This document shows, in pieces, positions 6,894 to 13,355 of a DNA stretch of 25,322 nt. The notes below the pieces were generated by a model, which ran no database searches, had not been told where the DNA came from, and saw only the letters and a program-made list of their open reading frames with translations. Position numbers and translations under genes: made by a program. The stretch's first letter is position 1. Every line of letters begins with the position of its first letter. Origin of the DNA: 2-12-FULL-41-16 sp964473715 (GTDB taxonomy: Bacteria; Patescibacteriota; Patescibacteriia; Magasanikbacterales; UBA922); the NCBI GenBank assembly GCA_964473715.1, contig CAYYQC010000011.1:1-25322 (forward strand). The letters run 5' to 3'.

Positions 6894-7301
6894 TTACATG
6901 TTAGCAATTTGCGCCTCAACCGCATCAATACCTTGATCTGCGGATTTTTCTGCTAAATCAGCAATCGCTTCTGTAATCTCTCTAATCTTTCTTGCTAAAT
7001 CAGTTTTATCTGGTGTATTGTCACCAGGCATTTTTTCGTATATCTGGTACAAAACTGGCAGTTGAGTATCAGCAAACGAAATTGCTTCTTGAGGATCACC
7101 ATTTCCTGCCTTGGCTTTTTCCAAACCTTCCATAGTTTCCAAGGCCATGTCCAAAGCAAAGTTAGTGTCGGAATCTTCTGCATTTGGATCAGAAATTGTT
7201 TGGTTCTCAGGCTCTTTAACTATAATCTCAGAACTTTCTAATTTTTGCTTAAATTTAAGAGCTTCGGCTTCATTTGAGTTTCCTACTGTTTCAACAGACA
7301 T
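6894..7301 (-). CDS. Small acidic protein of unknown function
   Basis: A 135-residue, strongly acidic, probably soluble protein with no signal peptide, membrane segment or cysteine. The first 50 residues (MSVETVGNSNEAEALKFKQK, then a SEIIVKEPENQTISDPN stretch) look disordered. Residues of about 50-135 are Ala/Glu-rich and predicted helical (DMALETMEGLEKAKAG; ARKIREITEAIADLAEKSAD). It has the best promoter in the window (TTGACA, 17 bp, extended TATAAT) and a strong terminator, so it is a monocistronic, probably abundant product. I recognise no family. It diverges from tig. Confidence 0.65.
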   Translation of the reverse strand: MSVETVGNSNEAEALKFKQKLESSEIIVKEPENQTISDPNAEDSDTNFALDMALETMEGLEKAKAGNGDPQEAISFADTQLPVLYQIYEKMPGDNTPDKTDLARKIREITEAIADLAEKSADQGIDAVEAQIANM

Positions 7302-7331
7302 ATTTTTATTTGTTTAATATAATCTATACAA

Positions 7332-7360
7332 ATTATAGCATAAAAAACACCTTTTGTCAA
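7332..7360 (-). promoter_or_regulatory. Full-consensus promoter of the acidic-protein gene
   Basis: Minus strand TTGACA (7360-7355), 17-bp spacer ending in TGC, TATAAT (7337-7332): both boxes are perfect and the -10 is extended. It lies back-to-back with the tig promoter, 12 bp between the -35 boxes. Confidence 0.85.
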
Positions 7361-7372
7361 TCCATATAAATA

Positions 7373-7401
7373 TTGACTTTTCCGCTCATTTAAGCCATAA
7401 T
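7373..7401 (+). promoter_or_regulatory. tig promoter
   Basis: TTGACT (7373-7378), 17-bp spacer, CATAAT (7396-7401). An in-frame ATG at 7400 lies within and beyond the -10 box and so upstream of the RNA start (about 7408). The tig start must therefore be the ATG at 7424. Confidence 0.75.
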
Positions 7402-7423
7402 GCTTTCACTTTTAACTATTCCT

Positions 7424-8704
7424 ATGCCACATAAACGAAAAGATTTGCCAAAATCCCAGGTTGAGCTAGAAATTACCGTACAGCCAGACGAATATCAAAA
7501 ATTCATGATTAAAGCCGCTGAACGGATCAGTCACCGCGTTAAAATTGAAGGCTTCCGCCCAGGCAAAGCCACTTATGATATTGTAAAACGCCAGGTAGGT
7601 GAAATGAATATCATGCAAGAAGCTTTGGAAGATATTGTACAAAACAGCTTTTACCAAGCAGTTGATGCAGAAAAACTGGAAACCGTGGGTATGCCTAAGG
7701 TTGATTTGGATAAAATGGCCCCAGGTAATGAACTTACTTACAAAGCCACTGTTTCACTTTTACCAACTCTTGAGCTTCCTGATCTTAAAAAGATTACTGT
7801 TAAGCGCGAAGTCAAAGAAGTAACTGATGCCCAAGTAGATGAAGTTTTAGAAAACCTCCGCAAACTCCAATCAAAAGAAGTGCTTAAAAACGGTATCGCT
7901 GAAGAAGCCGACCTCATGACAGTAGACATGGACATGAAATTAGATGGTGTCCCAGTAGATGGTGGACAAGCCAATGGGTACCGTGTGTACTTGTCTGAAG
8001 ATCATTATATTCCGGGCTTTAATAAAGAATTAGTTGGTTTAAAGAAAGATGATCAAAAAACATTCCCAATTTCTTTCCCAAAAACTCATTACCAAAAGAA
8101 CATTGCTGGTAAAACTGTGAATGTAAGCGTAACCGTAAAAGAAGTTTACACTCGGGAACTTCCAGAATTAAACCAAGAATTTTCTAAAGCTCTTGGACAA
8201 GAAAGTGTCGAAGCCCTCCGCACTTTGCTCCGCACAAATATTGGTAAAGAAGCAGAACAAAAAGCTGATGAAAAAGTAGAAATTGAAATCTTTGATAGTT
8301 TAATTGCTAAAACTAAATTTAGTGAACTCCCAGAGATTTTAGTAGATGCTGAGAAAAAGAAAATGTACTACGAACTTACCCGCGACTTAGAGCGGAGTGG
8401 AGTATCAATTGAAGATTATCTTAAAGATATTAAGAAAACTGAAGAAGAAATCAATAAAGACTTTACTGAACAAGCCACTAAACGGGCAGAGGCCGCACTT
8501 ATTTCTCGTCACTTGGCTAAGACAAACAATATTACTGTTAGTGAGAGTGAAATTGAAGCGGAAATTCACATGATGACTGAAGCCTACCGCGATAACCCAG
8601 ACTACTTGGCTAATCTTCAAACACCAGAAGTACGTCGCACTTTGGAAACCATTATTACTAACAAAAAAGTAATTAAATGGCTTAAAGAGCAAGTGCTTGG
8701 CTAA
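7424..8704 (+). CDS. tig: Trigger factor, ribosome-bound chaperone
   Basis: The protein is 426 residues from the ATG at 7424, close to the usual 430-450. The N-terminal ribosome-docking domain has the GFRPGKATYDIVKRQVG signature near residues 42-58. The FKBP-like prolyl isomerase domain (about 155-245) includes GYRVYLSEDHYIPGFNKEL. The rest is the helical substrate-binding domain ending KVIKWLKEQVLG. It binds beside the exit tunnel and helps nascent chains fold. The start was chosen because the earlier in-frame ATG at 7400 is part of the promoter. No Shine-Dalgarno sequence is present. Its stop overlaps that of convergent yidD, leaving no intergenic space. Confidence 0.92.
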   Translation: MPHKRKDLPKSQVELEITVQPDEYQKFMIKAAERISHRVKIEGFRPGKATYDIVKRQVGEMNIMQEALEDIVQNSFYQAVDAEKLETVGMPKVDLDKMAPGNELTYKATVSLLPTLELPDLKKITVKREVKEVTDAQVDEVLENLRKLQSKEVLKNGIAEEADLMTVDMDMKLDGVPVDGGQANGYRVYLSEDHYIPGFNKELVGLKKDDQKTFPISFPKTHYQKNIAGKTVNVSVTVKEVYTRELPELNQEFSKALGQESVEALRTLLRTNIGKEAEQKADEKVEIEIFDSLIAKTKFSELPEILVDAEKKKMYYELTRDLERSGVSIEDYLKDIKKTEEEINKDFTEQATKRAEAALISRHLAKTNNITVSESEIEAEIHMMTEAYRDNPDYLANLQTPEVRRTLETIITNKKVIKWLKEQVLG

Positions 8705-8961
8705 GGTTGGTCCACACCGCCCTTACCCCAAGGATTACACCTAAGAATTCTCCACACTAAAAGAGGTGCTCCAATCAGGATACCTCTTTTTTGTATCACC
8801 TGAAAACCGTATTCACTGCAGGTTGGATAAAACCGACAAAATCCATACGGATACCGGGCTTTAAAAATTCCATGGTCAGGAGAAATTGTTTTTTGATACA
8901 AGAGAATAAGAAGCAAAACTAAATTGCGCGGAAAATGGGAAATTGTTTTCCATTTAATCAT
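8701..8961 (-). CDS. yidD: Membrane protein insertion efficiency factor YidD
   Basis: An 86-residue protein with a hydrophobic N-terminal segment (RNLVLLLILLYQKTISP) and the family signature CRFYPTCSEYGFQVI, followed by the RILRCNPWGKGGVDQP ending. All three conserved cysteines are present. YidD assists YidC-dependent insertion of membrane proteins at the inner face of the membrane. Its ATG overlaps the last 8 bases of rnpA, so it is translationally coupled to rnpA. The usual next gene, yidC, is absent here; tig runs convergently instead and the two stop codons overlap. Confidence 0.93.
   Translation of the reverse strand: MIKWKTISHFPRNLVLLLILLYQKTISPDHGIFKARYPYGFCRFYPTCSEYGFQVIQKRGILIGAPLLVWRILRCNPWGKGGVDQP
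8759..8792 (+). terminator. Terminator-like hairpin for tig, inside yidD
   Basis: AAAAGAGGT (8759-8767) pairs with ACCTCTTTT (8782-8790), loop of 14, followed by more T. It lies 55 bases past the tig stop and within the convergent yidD coding sequence. Confidence 0.55.
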
Positions 8962-9334
8962 AGAGCACGCGCATTCGTTTTAAAATAAACAAAATATCAG
9001 TTTCTAGATCTTGGTATTCAGCAGTCTTAGCTTCAGGCTTAGCCATAAACGCAATCATTGACCCGGGTTTCAATTTATTATCTTTCAAAAGCAACCGCAC
9101 CACTTCACGCATTTGACGTTTAAGACGATTACGCACAACCGCCCGTTTATCTACTTTTTTACTTACCAAAAATCCAATTTTCAAATCAGTTTTTAAATAA
9201 TTTCGGCGAGGATATTTTTCTGGCTCAATCACCCACATCTTAGCCGTAACAAAATTACTGCCAGCAAATTTGCCTTCAGTAAAAAGGATTTCGTAGTCAC
9301 GGTCTTTAGTAAGACGATTTTCTGCTGGAAGCAT
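8954..9334 (-). CDS. rnpA: Ribonuclease P protein component
   Basis: A 126-residue protein starting MLPAENRLTKDRDYE, the usual RnpA beginning. The RNR motif lies in KRAVVRNRLKRQMREVVR, which contacts the RNase P RNA. The protein helps the RNA cleave 5' leaders from precursor tRNAs. It sits in the standard rpmH-rnpA-yidD order and overlaps yidD. A terminator-like hairpin lies between rpmH and this start, so only part of the transcription should reach rnpA. No ribosome-binding site is evident. The RNase P RNA gene is not recognised in this window. Confidence 0.93.
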   Translation of the reverse strand: MLPAENRLTKDRDYEILFTEGKFAGSNFVTAKMWVIEPEKYPRRNYLKTDLKIGFLVSKKVDKRAVVRNRLKRQMREVVRLLLKDNKLKPGSMIAFMAKPEAKTAEYQDLETDILFILKRMRVLYD

Positions 9335-9336
9335 AT

Positions 9337-9363
9337 AATAGAAAAGGCCCTTTCGGGCCCTTT
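9337..9363 (-). terminator. Terminator or attenuator between rpmH and rnpA
   Basis: GGGCCCTTT and AAAGGCCC arms (9355-9363 and 9343-9350) form a GC-rich stem with one bulge. On the minus strand the loop is GAAA and the stem is followed by TTTTC. It fills the gap between the rpmH stop and the rnpA start, which would give more L34 than RnpA. Confidence 0.75.
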
Positions 9364-9365
9364 AA

Positions 9366-9545
9366 CTAGCGAGTTTTGCGTGTGCGCTTGCCTTTCAGTT
9401 CATCACTGACAGTAAGCTTTTTGCGACCCTTGGCGCGGCGGCGGGCCAATACGGTTCTACCGTTCTTGGTATCCATCCGTTTAAGAAAGCCATGCGCTTT
9501 TACGCGCTTGCGTTTCTTTGGCTGATACGTACGTTTTGTTGCCAT
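9366..9545 (-). CDS. rpmH: 50S ribosomal protein L34
   Basis: A 59-residue protein that begins MATKRTYQPKKRKRVKAHGF and continues LKRMDTKNGRTVLARRRAKG RKKLTV, the L34 signature. It carries a basic C-terminal extension (SDELKGKRTRKTR) beyond the usual 44-47 residues. It is a component of the large ribosomal subunit. It lies divergent to dnaA, the common bacterial arrangement next to oriC. A consensus promoter lies just upstream (9569-9597), with a leader of about 17 bases and no Shine-Dalgarno sequence. Confidence 0.96.
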   Translation of the reverse strand: MATKRTYQPKKRKRVKAHGFLKRMDTKNGRTVLARRRAKGRKKLTVSDELKGKRTRKTR

Positions 9546-9568
9546 ATCTAAGATAAAAGAATAAACAG

Positions 9569-9597
9569 AGTATATAAGAATTTTTCTAAATTGTCAA
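9569..9597 (-). promoter_or_regulatory. rpmH-rnpA-yidD promoter
   Basis: Minus strand TTGACA (9597-9592), 17-bp spacer, TATACT (9574-9569). Predicted start is near 9562. Confidence 0.85.
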
Positions 9598-9628
9598 ACC
9601 TCATTATTTTTTTGGCTATATTAACAAG

Positions 9629-9657
9629 TTATCCACACTATCCACAGGATATACACA
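9629..9657. promoter_or_regulatory. DnaA-box cluster upstream of dnaA
   Basis: TTATCCACA (9629-9637) is a perfect DnaA box. CTATCCACA (9638-9646) and ATATACACA (9649-9657) each differ at one position. A further near-match, TTATCCACT, lies at 9733-9741 in the dnaA leader. The cluster precedes the dnaA promoter, consistent with autoregulation and with a bipartite origin around dnaA. Confidence 0.75.
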
Positions 9658-9707
9658 GGTTACCCACTTTTTGTCTAAATTAAGCGATTTTTACTGTGGA
9701 AAAACTA

Positions 9708-9716
9708 TGCTACAAT
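9708..9716 (+). promoter_or_regulatory. Extended -10 promoter of dnaA
   Basis: TGCTACAAT (9708-9716), an extended -10 box with no good -35. The start would be near 9723, giving a leader of about 48 bases to the ATG at 9771. Confidence 0.5.
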
Positions 9717-9770
9717 GCTACCATTATCCTATTTATCCACTGGTTCACCCCTTTAATGTAAGCCCTAGTT

Positions 9771-11165
9771 ATGACTAATCTGGAAATCTGGCAAGCTGTG
9801 TTAGCGGAATTAGAGCTTAAAATTACTACCCCTAACTTCAATACTTGGCTCAAAAATACAGGACTTGTTAAGTATGAAAACAGCGAGGCCAAGGTTTGTT
9901 TGCCAAGTGCTTTCCACAAGGGTTACATTGAAAAAAAATACCATACTGACATTGTTAAGGCTGTGGAGCGCATCACAGGAAAACCAATCAAAAAGATTGA
10001 ATATGTGGTAGAAAATGTAAAAAATGTAACTGAACAAGAATGTGTAATCCCTTCTACTCCACCAATCACCACCATTGCACATAACTTTGGCAATCAACCT
10101 AGTGCTCAGTACACTCGCCAAGCTGCTGCCCAACAATTTGGTCTTAACCCAAAATACACGTTTGCAACTTTTGTGGTTGGTAAAGGTAATGAATTGGCTC
10201 ATGCAGCTGCCCAAGCTGTAGCAGAAAAACCTGGTGAATCATACAACCCTCTCTTTATTTATGGGGGTGTAGGATTAGGCAAAACCCACTTACTTCAAGC
10301 CATTGGTCATGCCATGTTAGAAAATAACCCTGCGGTTAAAGTTTTATACGGAAGCTCAGAAAAATTTACCAATGAGTACGTAACTTCAGTAAAAGAAGGT
10401 CGAGCCAAAGAATTTAAAGATCGTTATCGCAATGTTGACCTCCTTTTAGTAGATGATATTCAATTTATTGGCGGAAAAGAAGGAACACAAGAAGAATTTT
10501 TTCATACTTTTAATGAACTCCACCAACAAGGCAAACAAGTGGTTCTTTCTAGTGACCGCCCACCAAAAGCTATTCCTGCACTTGAAGATCGCTTACGCAG
10601 TCGCTTTGAGTGGGGCATGATTGCTGATATTTCTACCCCAGATTTAGAAACTCGCGTAGCAATTTTGCAAACCAAAGCTCAAGAAAAAAATTACCCAATT
10701 TCTCAAGCTCTTTTACAAGTAATTGCTACTTCTGTACCAAACAACATCCGTGAACTTGAGGGCGCACTCAATAAAGTCATTGCCATTCACCAGCTCAAAA
10801 ACATGGAAGTAACTGAGGCCTCAATCAAATCCACGCTTGAAGCCTATGCTGAGCAAAACATGCGTCGCTCCCTTACTCCCAAAGAATTAGTGGTGGAAGT
10901 TTGCTCTTTCTTTGACCTCAAGATGGAAGACATTGTGGGTAAGAGCCGAGAAAAGCGCGTAGCTTTCCCTCGCCAAGTAATTATGTATCTCCTCCGTGAG
11001 GAGCTTAAACTCTCTTACCCTGCCATTGGTGAAGAGCTCGGTGGACGTGATCACACCACCGCCATGCATGCCCATACCAAGGTAGCAGCCGAAGTAGAGG
11101 AAAACCTTAAGCTTAAACAGGAATTAGATCAAATTAAACAAAGATTGTACGCCAACCGAATGTAA
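9771..11165 (+). CDS. dnaA: Chromosomal replication initiator DnaA
   Basis: The protein has 464 residues. Domain I is at 1-80 (IWQAVLAELELKITTPNFNTW) and a short linker at about 85-125. The AAA+ domain follows, with Walker A GGVGLGKT (165-172), Walker B LLLVDD (224-229) and the arginine-rich LEDRLRSRFEWG near 271-282. The C-terminal DNA-binding domain ends with the signature GGRDHTTAMHAHTKV. It binds DnaA boxes and opens oriC. Boxes lie both upstream (9629-9741) and downstream (11196-11289) of the gene. The plus strand of the gene is C-rich (6 G and 18 C in 10021-10080), as expected left of the origin. Confidence 0.97.
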   Translation: MTNLEIWQAVLAELELKITTPNFNTWLKNTGLVKYENSEAKVCLPSAFHKGYIEKKYHTDIVKAVERITGKPIKKIEYVVENVKNVTEQECVIPSTPPITTIAHNFGNQPSAQYTRQAAAQQFGLNPKYTFATFVVGKGNELAHAAAQAVAEKPGESYNPLFIYGGVGLGKTHLLQAIGHAMLENNPAVKVLYGSSEKFTNEYVTSVKEGRAKEFKDRYRNVDLLLVDDIQFIGGKEGTQEEFFHTFNELHQQGKQVVLSSDRPPKAIPALEDRLRSRFEWGMIADISTPDLETRVAILQTKAQEKNYPISQALLQVIATSVPNNIRELEGALNKVIAIHQLKNMEVTEASIKSTLEAYAEQNMRRSLTPKELVVEVCSFFDLKMEDIVGKSREKRVAFPRQVIMYLLREELKLSYPAIGEELGGRDHTTAMHAHTKVAAEVEENLKLKQELDQIKQRLYANRM

Positions 11166-11464
11166 GGAACGGAAATTGGCTATTTTTAGCCAAAATGTGG
11201 ATAACTCTGTGCAAAAGTGCCAATTTTCTGTGGATAACCCTATGTATAAACAGTGAATGAAACTGTTTATAACCCAAAAAGTATCCACAGCTTTTTTCCA
11301 AAATCAAAACTATACACATTTCATACACTTTTACAGTCACAGCCAGTCCCCAGGTCGATTATGAAAATTTTGCTTTTACCTAGCCCCAAAAAGCACTTGT
11401 CCACTCTGTCCCCAGCCCTTATTATTACTATTAATTAAATATATATAAATAGAATACTAATACT
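11166..11464. other. oriC: Replication origin oriC (dnaA-dnaN intergenic region)
   Basis: This 299-bp gap contains perfect reverse DnaA boxes TGTGGATAA at 11196-11204 and 11229-11237, with one-mismatch boxes at 11281-11289 and 11310-11318. A TTGGCT/AGCCAA hairpin is at 11176-11193. A perfect inverted repeat, TATAAACAGT (11245-11254) with ACTGTTTATA (11262-11271), lies further in. Toward dnaN there is a weak box (11397-11405), a GC-rich stretch (11406-11418), then five TTA/CTA triplets (11419-11433) and an AT-only tract. That order matches the DnaA-trio unwinding layout known from Bacillus. The base skew changes sign across this region. Confidence 0.85.
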
Positions 11465-12586
11465 ATGAAATTCCTGTGTACAAGAGAAAACCTAAAACAA
11501 GCACTTGATACTGTAAGTCCATTAGCAGGTAAACATTCACACTTACCAATCTTAGCTAATATCTTAATTCAAGCAACTGAGGCTAATGTAGAGATTATTG
11601 CCACAAACCTAGAAGTGGCTATTAAAACTTTGGTTAGAGCTAAAGTAGAAACACCGGGCTCATTTACGGTACCAGCCAAAATGCTTGCAGACTTTGTTCA
11701 CCTCCTAGAGCAAGAAACCGTAGAAATTTCTATTGATGGTAATGAACTTATTCTTCAGGCTGGGAATAATCATACTAAAATTAAAGGCATGCCTGCTGAT
11801 GAATATCCAGTTCTTCCTGAGATTGATGAAAAATATGGTTTTGTAATTGATTCTCAAGTATTTAAAACTGGATTGCAGCGTACGGTAATTGCGGTTGCTA
11901 AGAATGAAATTAGACCAGAATTGTCTGGAGTCTATTTCCGTATTGGAACTGAACGGTATGATGGTTTGCTTTTAGCAGCTACTGATTCCTATCGTTTGGC
12001 CGAAAGCCGTGTACCTCTTTTGCAAGCAGGAGAAAAAGATGTATCATGTATTGTTCCTGCTCGAGTTGTTTATGAAGCGGTGCGCTTGCTTGGTATGTCT
12101 GTGGAGGGTGAAAGACAGGTGCGATTATTTATTAGTGAAAATCAAATTGCTTTCCGGTATGGTATGTTTGAAATGAGTGCTCGGCTCATTCAGGGTAGAT
12201 ACCCAGATTATGCACAGATCATTCCAGCAACCTTTAAAACTACCGCTATTTGTCAGGTAGATAATCTGGTTAAAAAAATTAAAGCCGCCAGCTTATTTTC
12301 AGCTACAGGTATTAATTCAGTTTCTTTTGACCTCAATACCTCACAAAAAACTCTGGGTGTTTCCTCAGCTAGTACTCAAGCTGGTGAGCACTCCGCCGAA
12401 ATGGAAGTAGATATTACGGGTGATGAAAACTCCATCCTCCTCAATTACCGGTATGTCCTAGACGGGCTACAACAGCTTGAGAGTGACGCAACTGAGTTTT
12501 GTGTAAATAGTGGTGATGCGGCTTGTATGTTTAAGCCACAGAGCAAACAAGACTATCTGTACATTGTAATGCCTATTCGTCAATAA
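11465..12586 (+). CDS. dnaN: DNA polymerase III beta subunit, sliding clamp
   Basis: The protein has 373 residues, the usual length of the three-domain clamp. It starts MKFLCTRENLKQALDTVSPL, includes LPILANILIQA and VPAKMLADFV in domain 1, a DSYRLAE segment in domain 2, and ends YIVMPIRQ, close to the usual PMRL-type ending. The dimeric ring tethers the replicative polymerase to DNA and is loaded by the complex that includes HolA (1305-2270). A weak TAGAAT -10 box (11450-11455) ends 9 bases before the ATG, so the gene may be leaderless. A terminator follows 14 bases after the stop. Confidence 0.96.
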   Translation: MKFLCTRENLKQALDTVSPLAGKHSHLPILANILIQATEANVEIIATNLEVAIKTLVRAKVETPGSFTVPAKMLADFVHLLEQETVEISIDGNELILQAGNNHTKIKGMPADEYPVLPEIDEKYGFVIDSQVFKTGLQRTVIAVAKNEIRPELSGVYFRIGTERYDGLLLAATDSYRLAESRVPLLQAGEKDVSCIVPARVVYEAVRLLGMSVEGERQVRLFISENQIAFRYGMFEMSARLIQGRYPDYAQIIPATFKTTAICQVDNLVKKIKAASLFSATGINSVSFDLNTSQKTLGVSSASTQAGEHSAEMEVDITGDENSILLNYRYVLDGLQQLESDATEFCVNSGDAACMFKPQSKQDYLYIVMPIRQ

Positions 12587-12598
12587 GCCTGGTAAAAT

Positions 12599-12634
12599 AA
12601 AAAAGACCCCCGATTTTATTCGAGGGTCTTTTTG
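12599..12634. terminator. Bidirectional terminator between dnaN and the 3D-domain gene
   Basis: AAAAGACCC (12601-12609) pairs with GGGTCTTTT (12624-12632), with A-run and T-run on the two sides. It serves the convergent genes. Confidence 0.88.
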
Positions 12635-12640
12635 TTTTTT

Positions 12641-13192
12641 TTATTTTACTTCTTCCAAAACTTCCATGGTGAATTTTTGTACACCAAACTTTACAGCTGC
12701 TGGCTTGGAACTTTTCCAAAAGTCGATGCGGGGTTTGCCTGTATATTTAGAATTCATACGGTCACGTACCACAAAGATTTGACCTGGGAGTTCTTTAAAC
12801 TGGACTACTGTACCAAGCTTCAAGGAATTATCAGCAATAGTATCTTCGATACCAGTTTTAGCAAAGTTCTCACAAAGGTTAAATTTCCACATGGCAGGAA
12901 TACAAGGTGTGGCATCAGTCTGAGCTGCTTCACTAGAGTAAGCAGTAGCAACAACAACCTTGGTATATTTTACCTTATATTTTTTCTCAACTACTGCCTT
13001 GGTTGTGGTAGTAGTTTCTACTACTGGAGCAGAAATGGCCGGAGTTGAGTTAACTGTTTCAAGGTTAGATTCTACCGCGGCTTGAGCCAGAGATGGGTTG
13101 GTAAGGGAATTTACCAAGGAAAGACTTACCATGGCTACAGCCACTAAATCAAGAATCTTGTTCATGGCGTTTTGTTTTAATTTCAACGTCAT
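12641..13192 (-). CDS. Secreted 3D-domain protein, probable cell-wall-acting enzyme
   Basis: A 183-residue protein. An N-terminal signal peptide (NKILDLVAVAMVSLSLVNSL, cleavage near AQAA) is followed by a Thr-rich linker (about 45-70). The C-terminal 3D domain runs from about 78 to 170: VVVATAYSSEAAQTDATPC, then TIADNSLKLGTVVQF, then VVRDRMNSKYTGKPRIDFW. The three conserved Asp of this double-psi beta-barrel fold are visible (TDAT, RDRM, RIDF). The fold occurs in lytic transglycosylases and Rpf-type proteins, so a role in peptidoglycan turnover is likely. An internal Met at 13165 is an alternative start that also leaves a signal peptide. It diverges from the PBP1A gene, with -35 boxes overlapping in one palindrome. 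Confidence 0.8.
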   Translation of the reverse strand: MTLKLKQNAMNKILDLVAVAMVSLSLVNSLTNPSLAQAAVESNLETVNSTPAISAPVVETTTTTKAVVEKKYKVKYTKVVVATAYSSEAAQTDATPCIPAMWKFNLCENFAKTGIEDTIADNSLKLGTVVQFKELPGQIFVVRDRMNSKYTGKPRIDFWKSSKPAAVKFGVQKFTMEVLEEVK

Positions 13193-13209
13193 AAGAAAGA
13201 TTAAGAATT

Positions 13210-13232
13210 AAAAAAGATACCTACACGGTACC
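13210..13232 (-). terminator. Terminator-like hairpin in the leader of the 3D-domain gene
   Basis: GATACC (13216-13221) and GGTACC (13227-13232) form a 6-bp stem with a 5-base loop. On the minus strand it is followed by six T (13215-13210). It lies between the predicted RNA start (about 13244) and the ATG at 13192, so it could attenuate transcription. Confidence 0.45.
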
Positions 13233-13250
13233 TGTCTTTCTAGACGTCCC

Positions 13251-13279
13251 ACTATACCACTTTTTGACACTTTTGTCAA
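13251..13279 (-). promoter_or_regulatory. Promoter of the 3D-domain gene, with palindrome
   Basis: Minus strand TTGACA (13279-13274), 17-bp spacer, TATAGT (13256-13251). A perfect palindrome TTGACA-CTTT-TGTCAA covers 13264-13279. The unit closely resembles the lipoprotein promoter at 204-232. Confidence 0.8.
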
Positions 13280-13301
13280 TATAGGCAGGATATGGTACAA
13301 T
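13273..13301 (+). promoter_or_regulatory. Promoter of the PBP1A gene
   Basis: TTGTCA (13273-13278), 17-bp spacer, TACAAT (13296-13301) with TG at 13293-13294 (extended -10). Its -35 box overlaps that of the divergent 3D-domain gene, so the two cannot easily be occupied at once. Confidence 0.65.
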
Positions 13302-13355
13302 TAGAAAAATACGTAAAAAAGGTTGTTTTTTGGCTAACTTTAGCGAAAATATCTT

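Noticed and set aside
7400..7423. Trigger factor start at the earlier ATG (7400)
   Set aside because: It overlaps the -10 box of the promoter and would lie before the RNA start; the family N-terminus fits the ATG at 7424.
13321..13348. TTGGCTA words before the PBP gene (also near 9612, 11176 and 20699) as a shared regulatory motif
   Set aside because: Too short and AT-rich to separate from chance in this composition; only the 13-base oriC match at 20696-20708 was kept.
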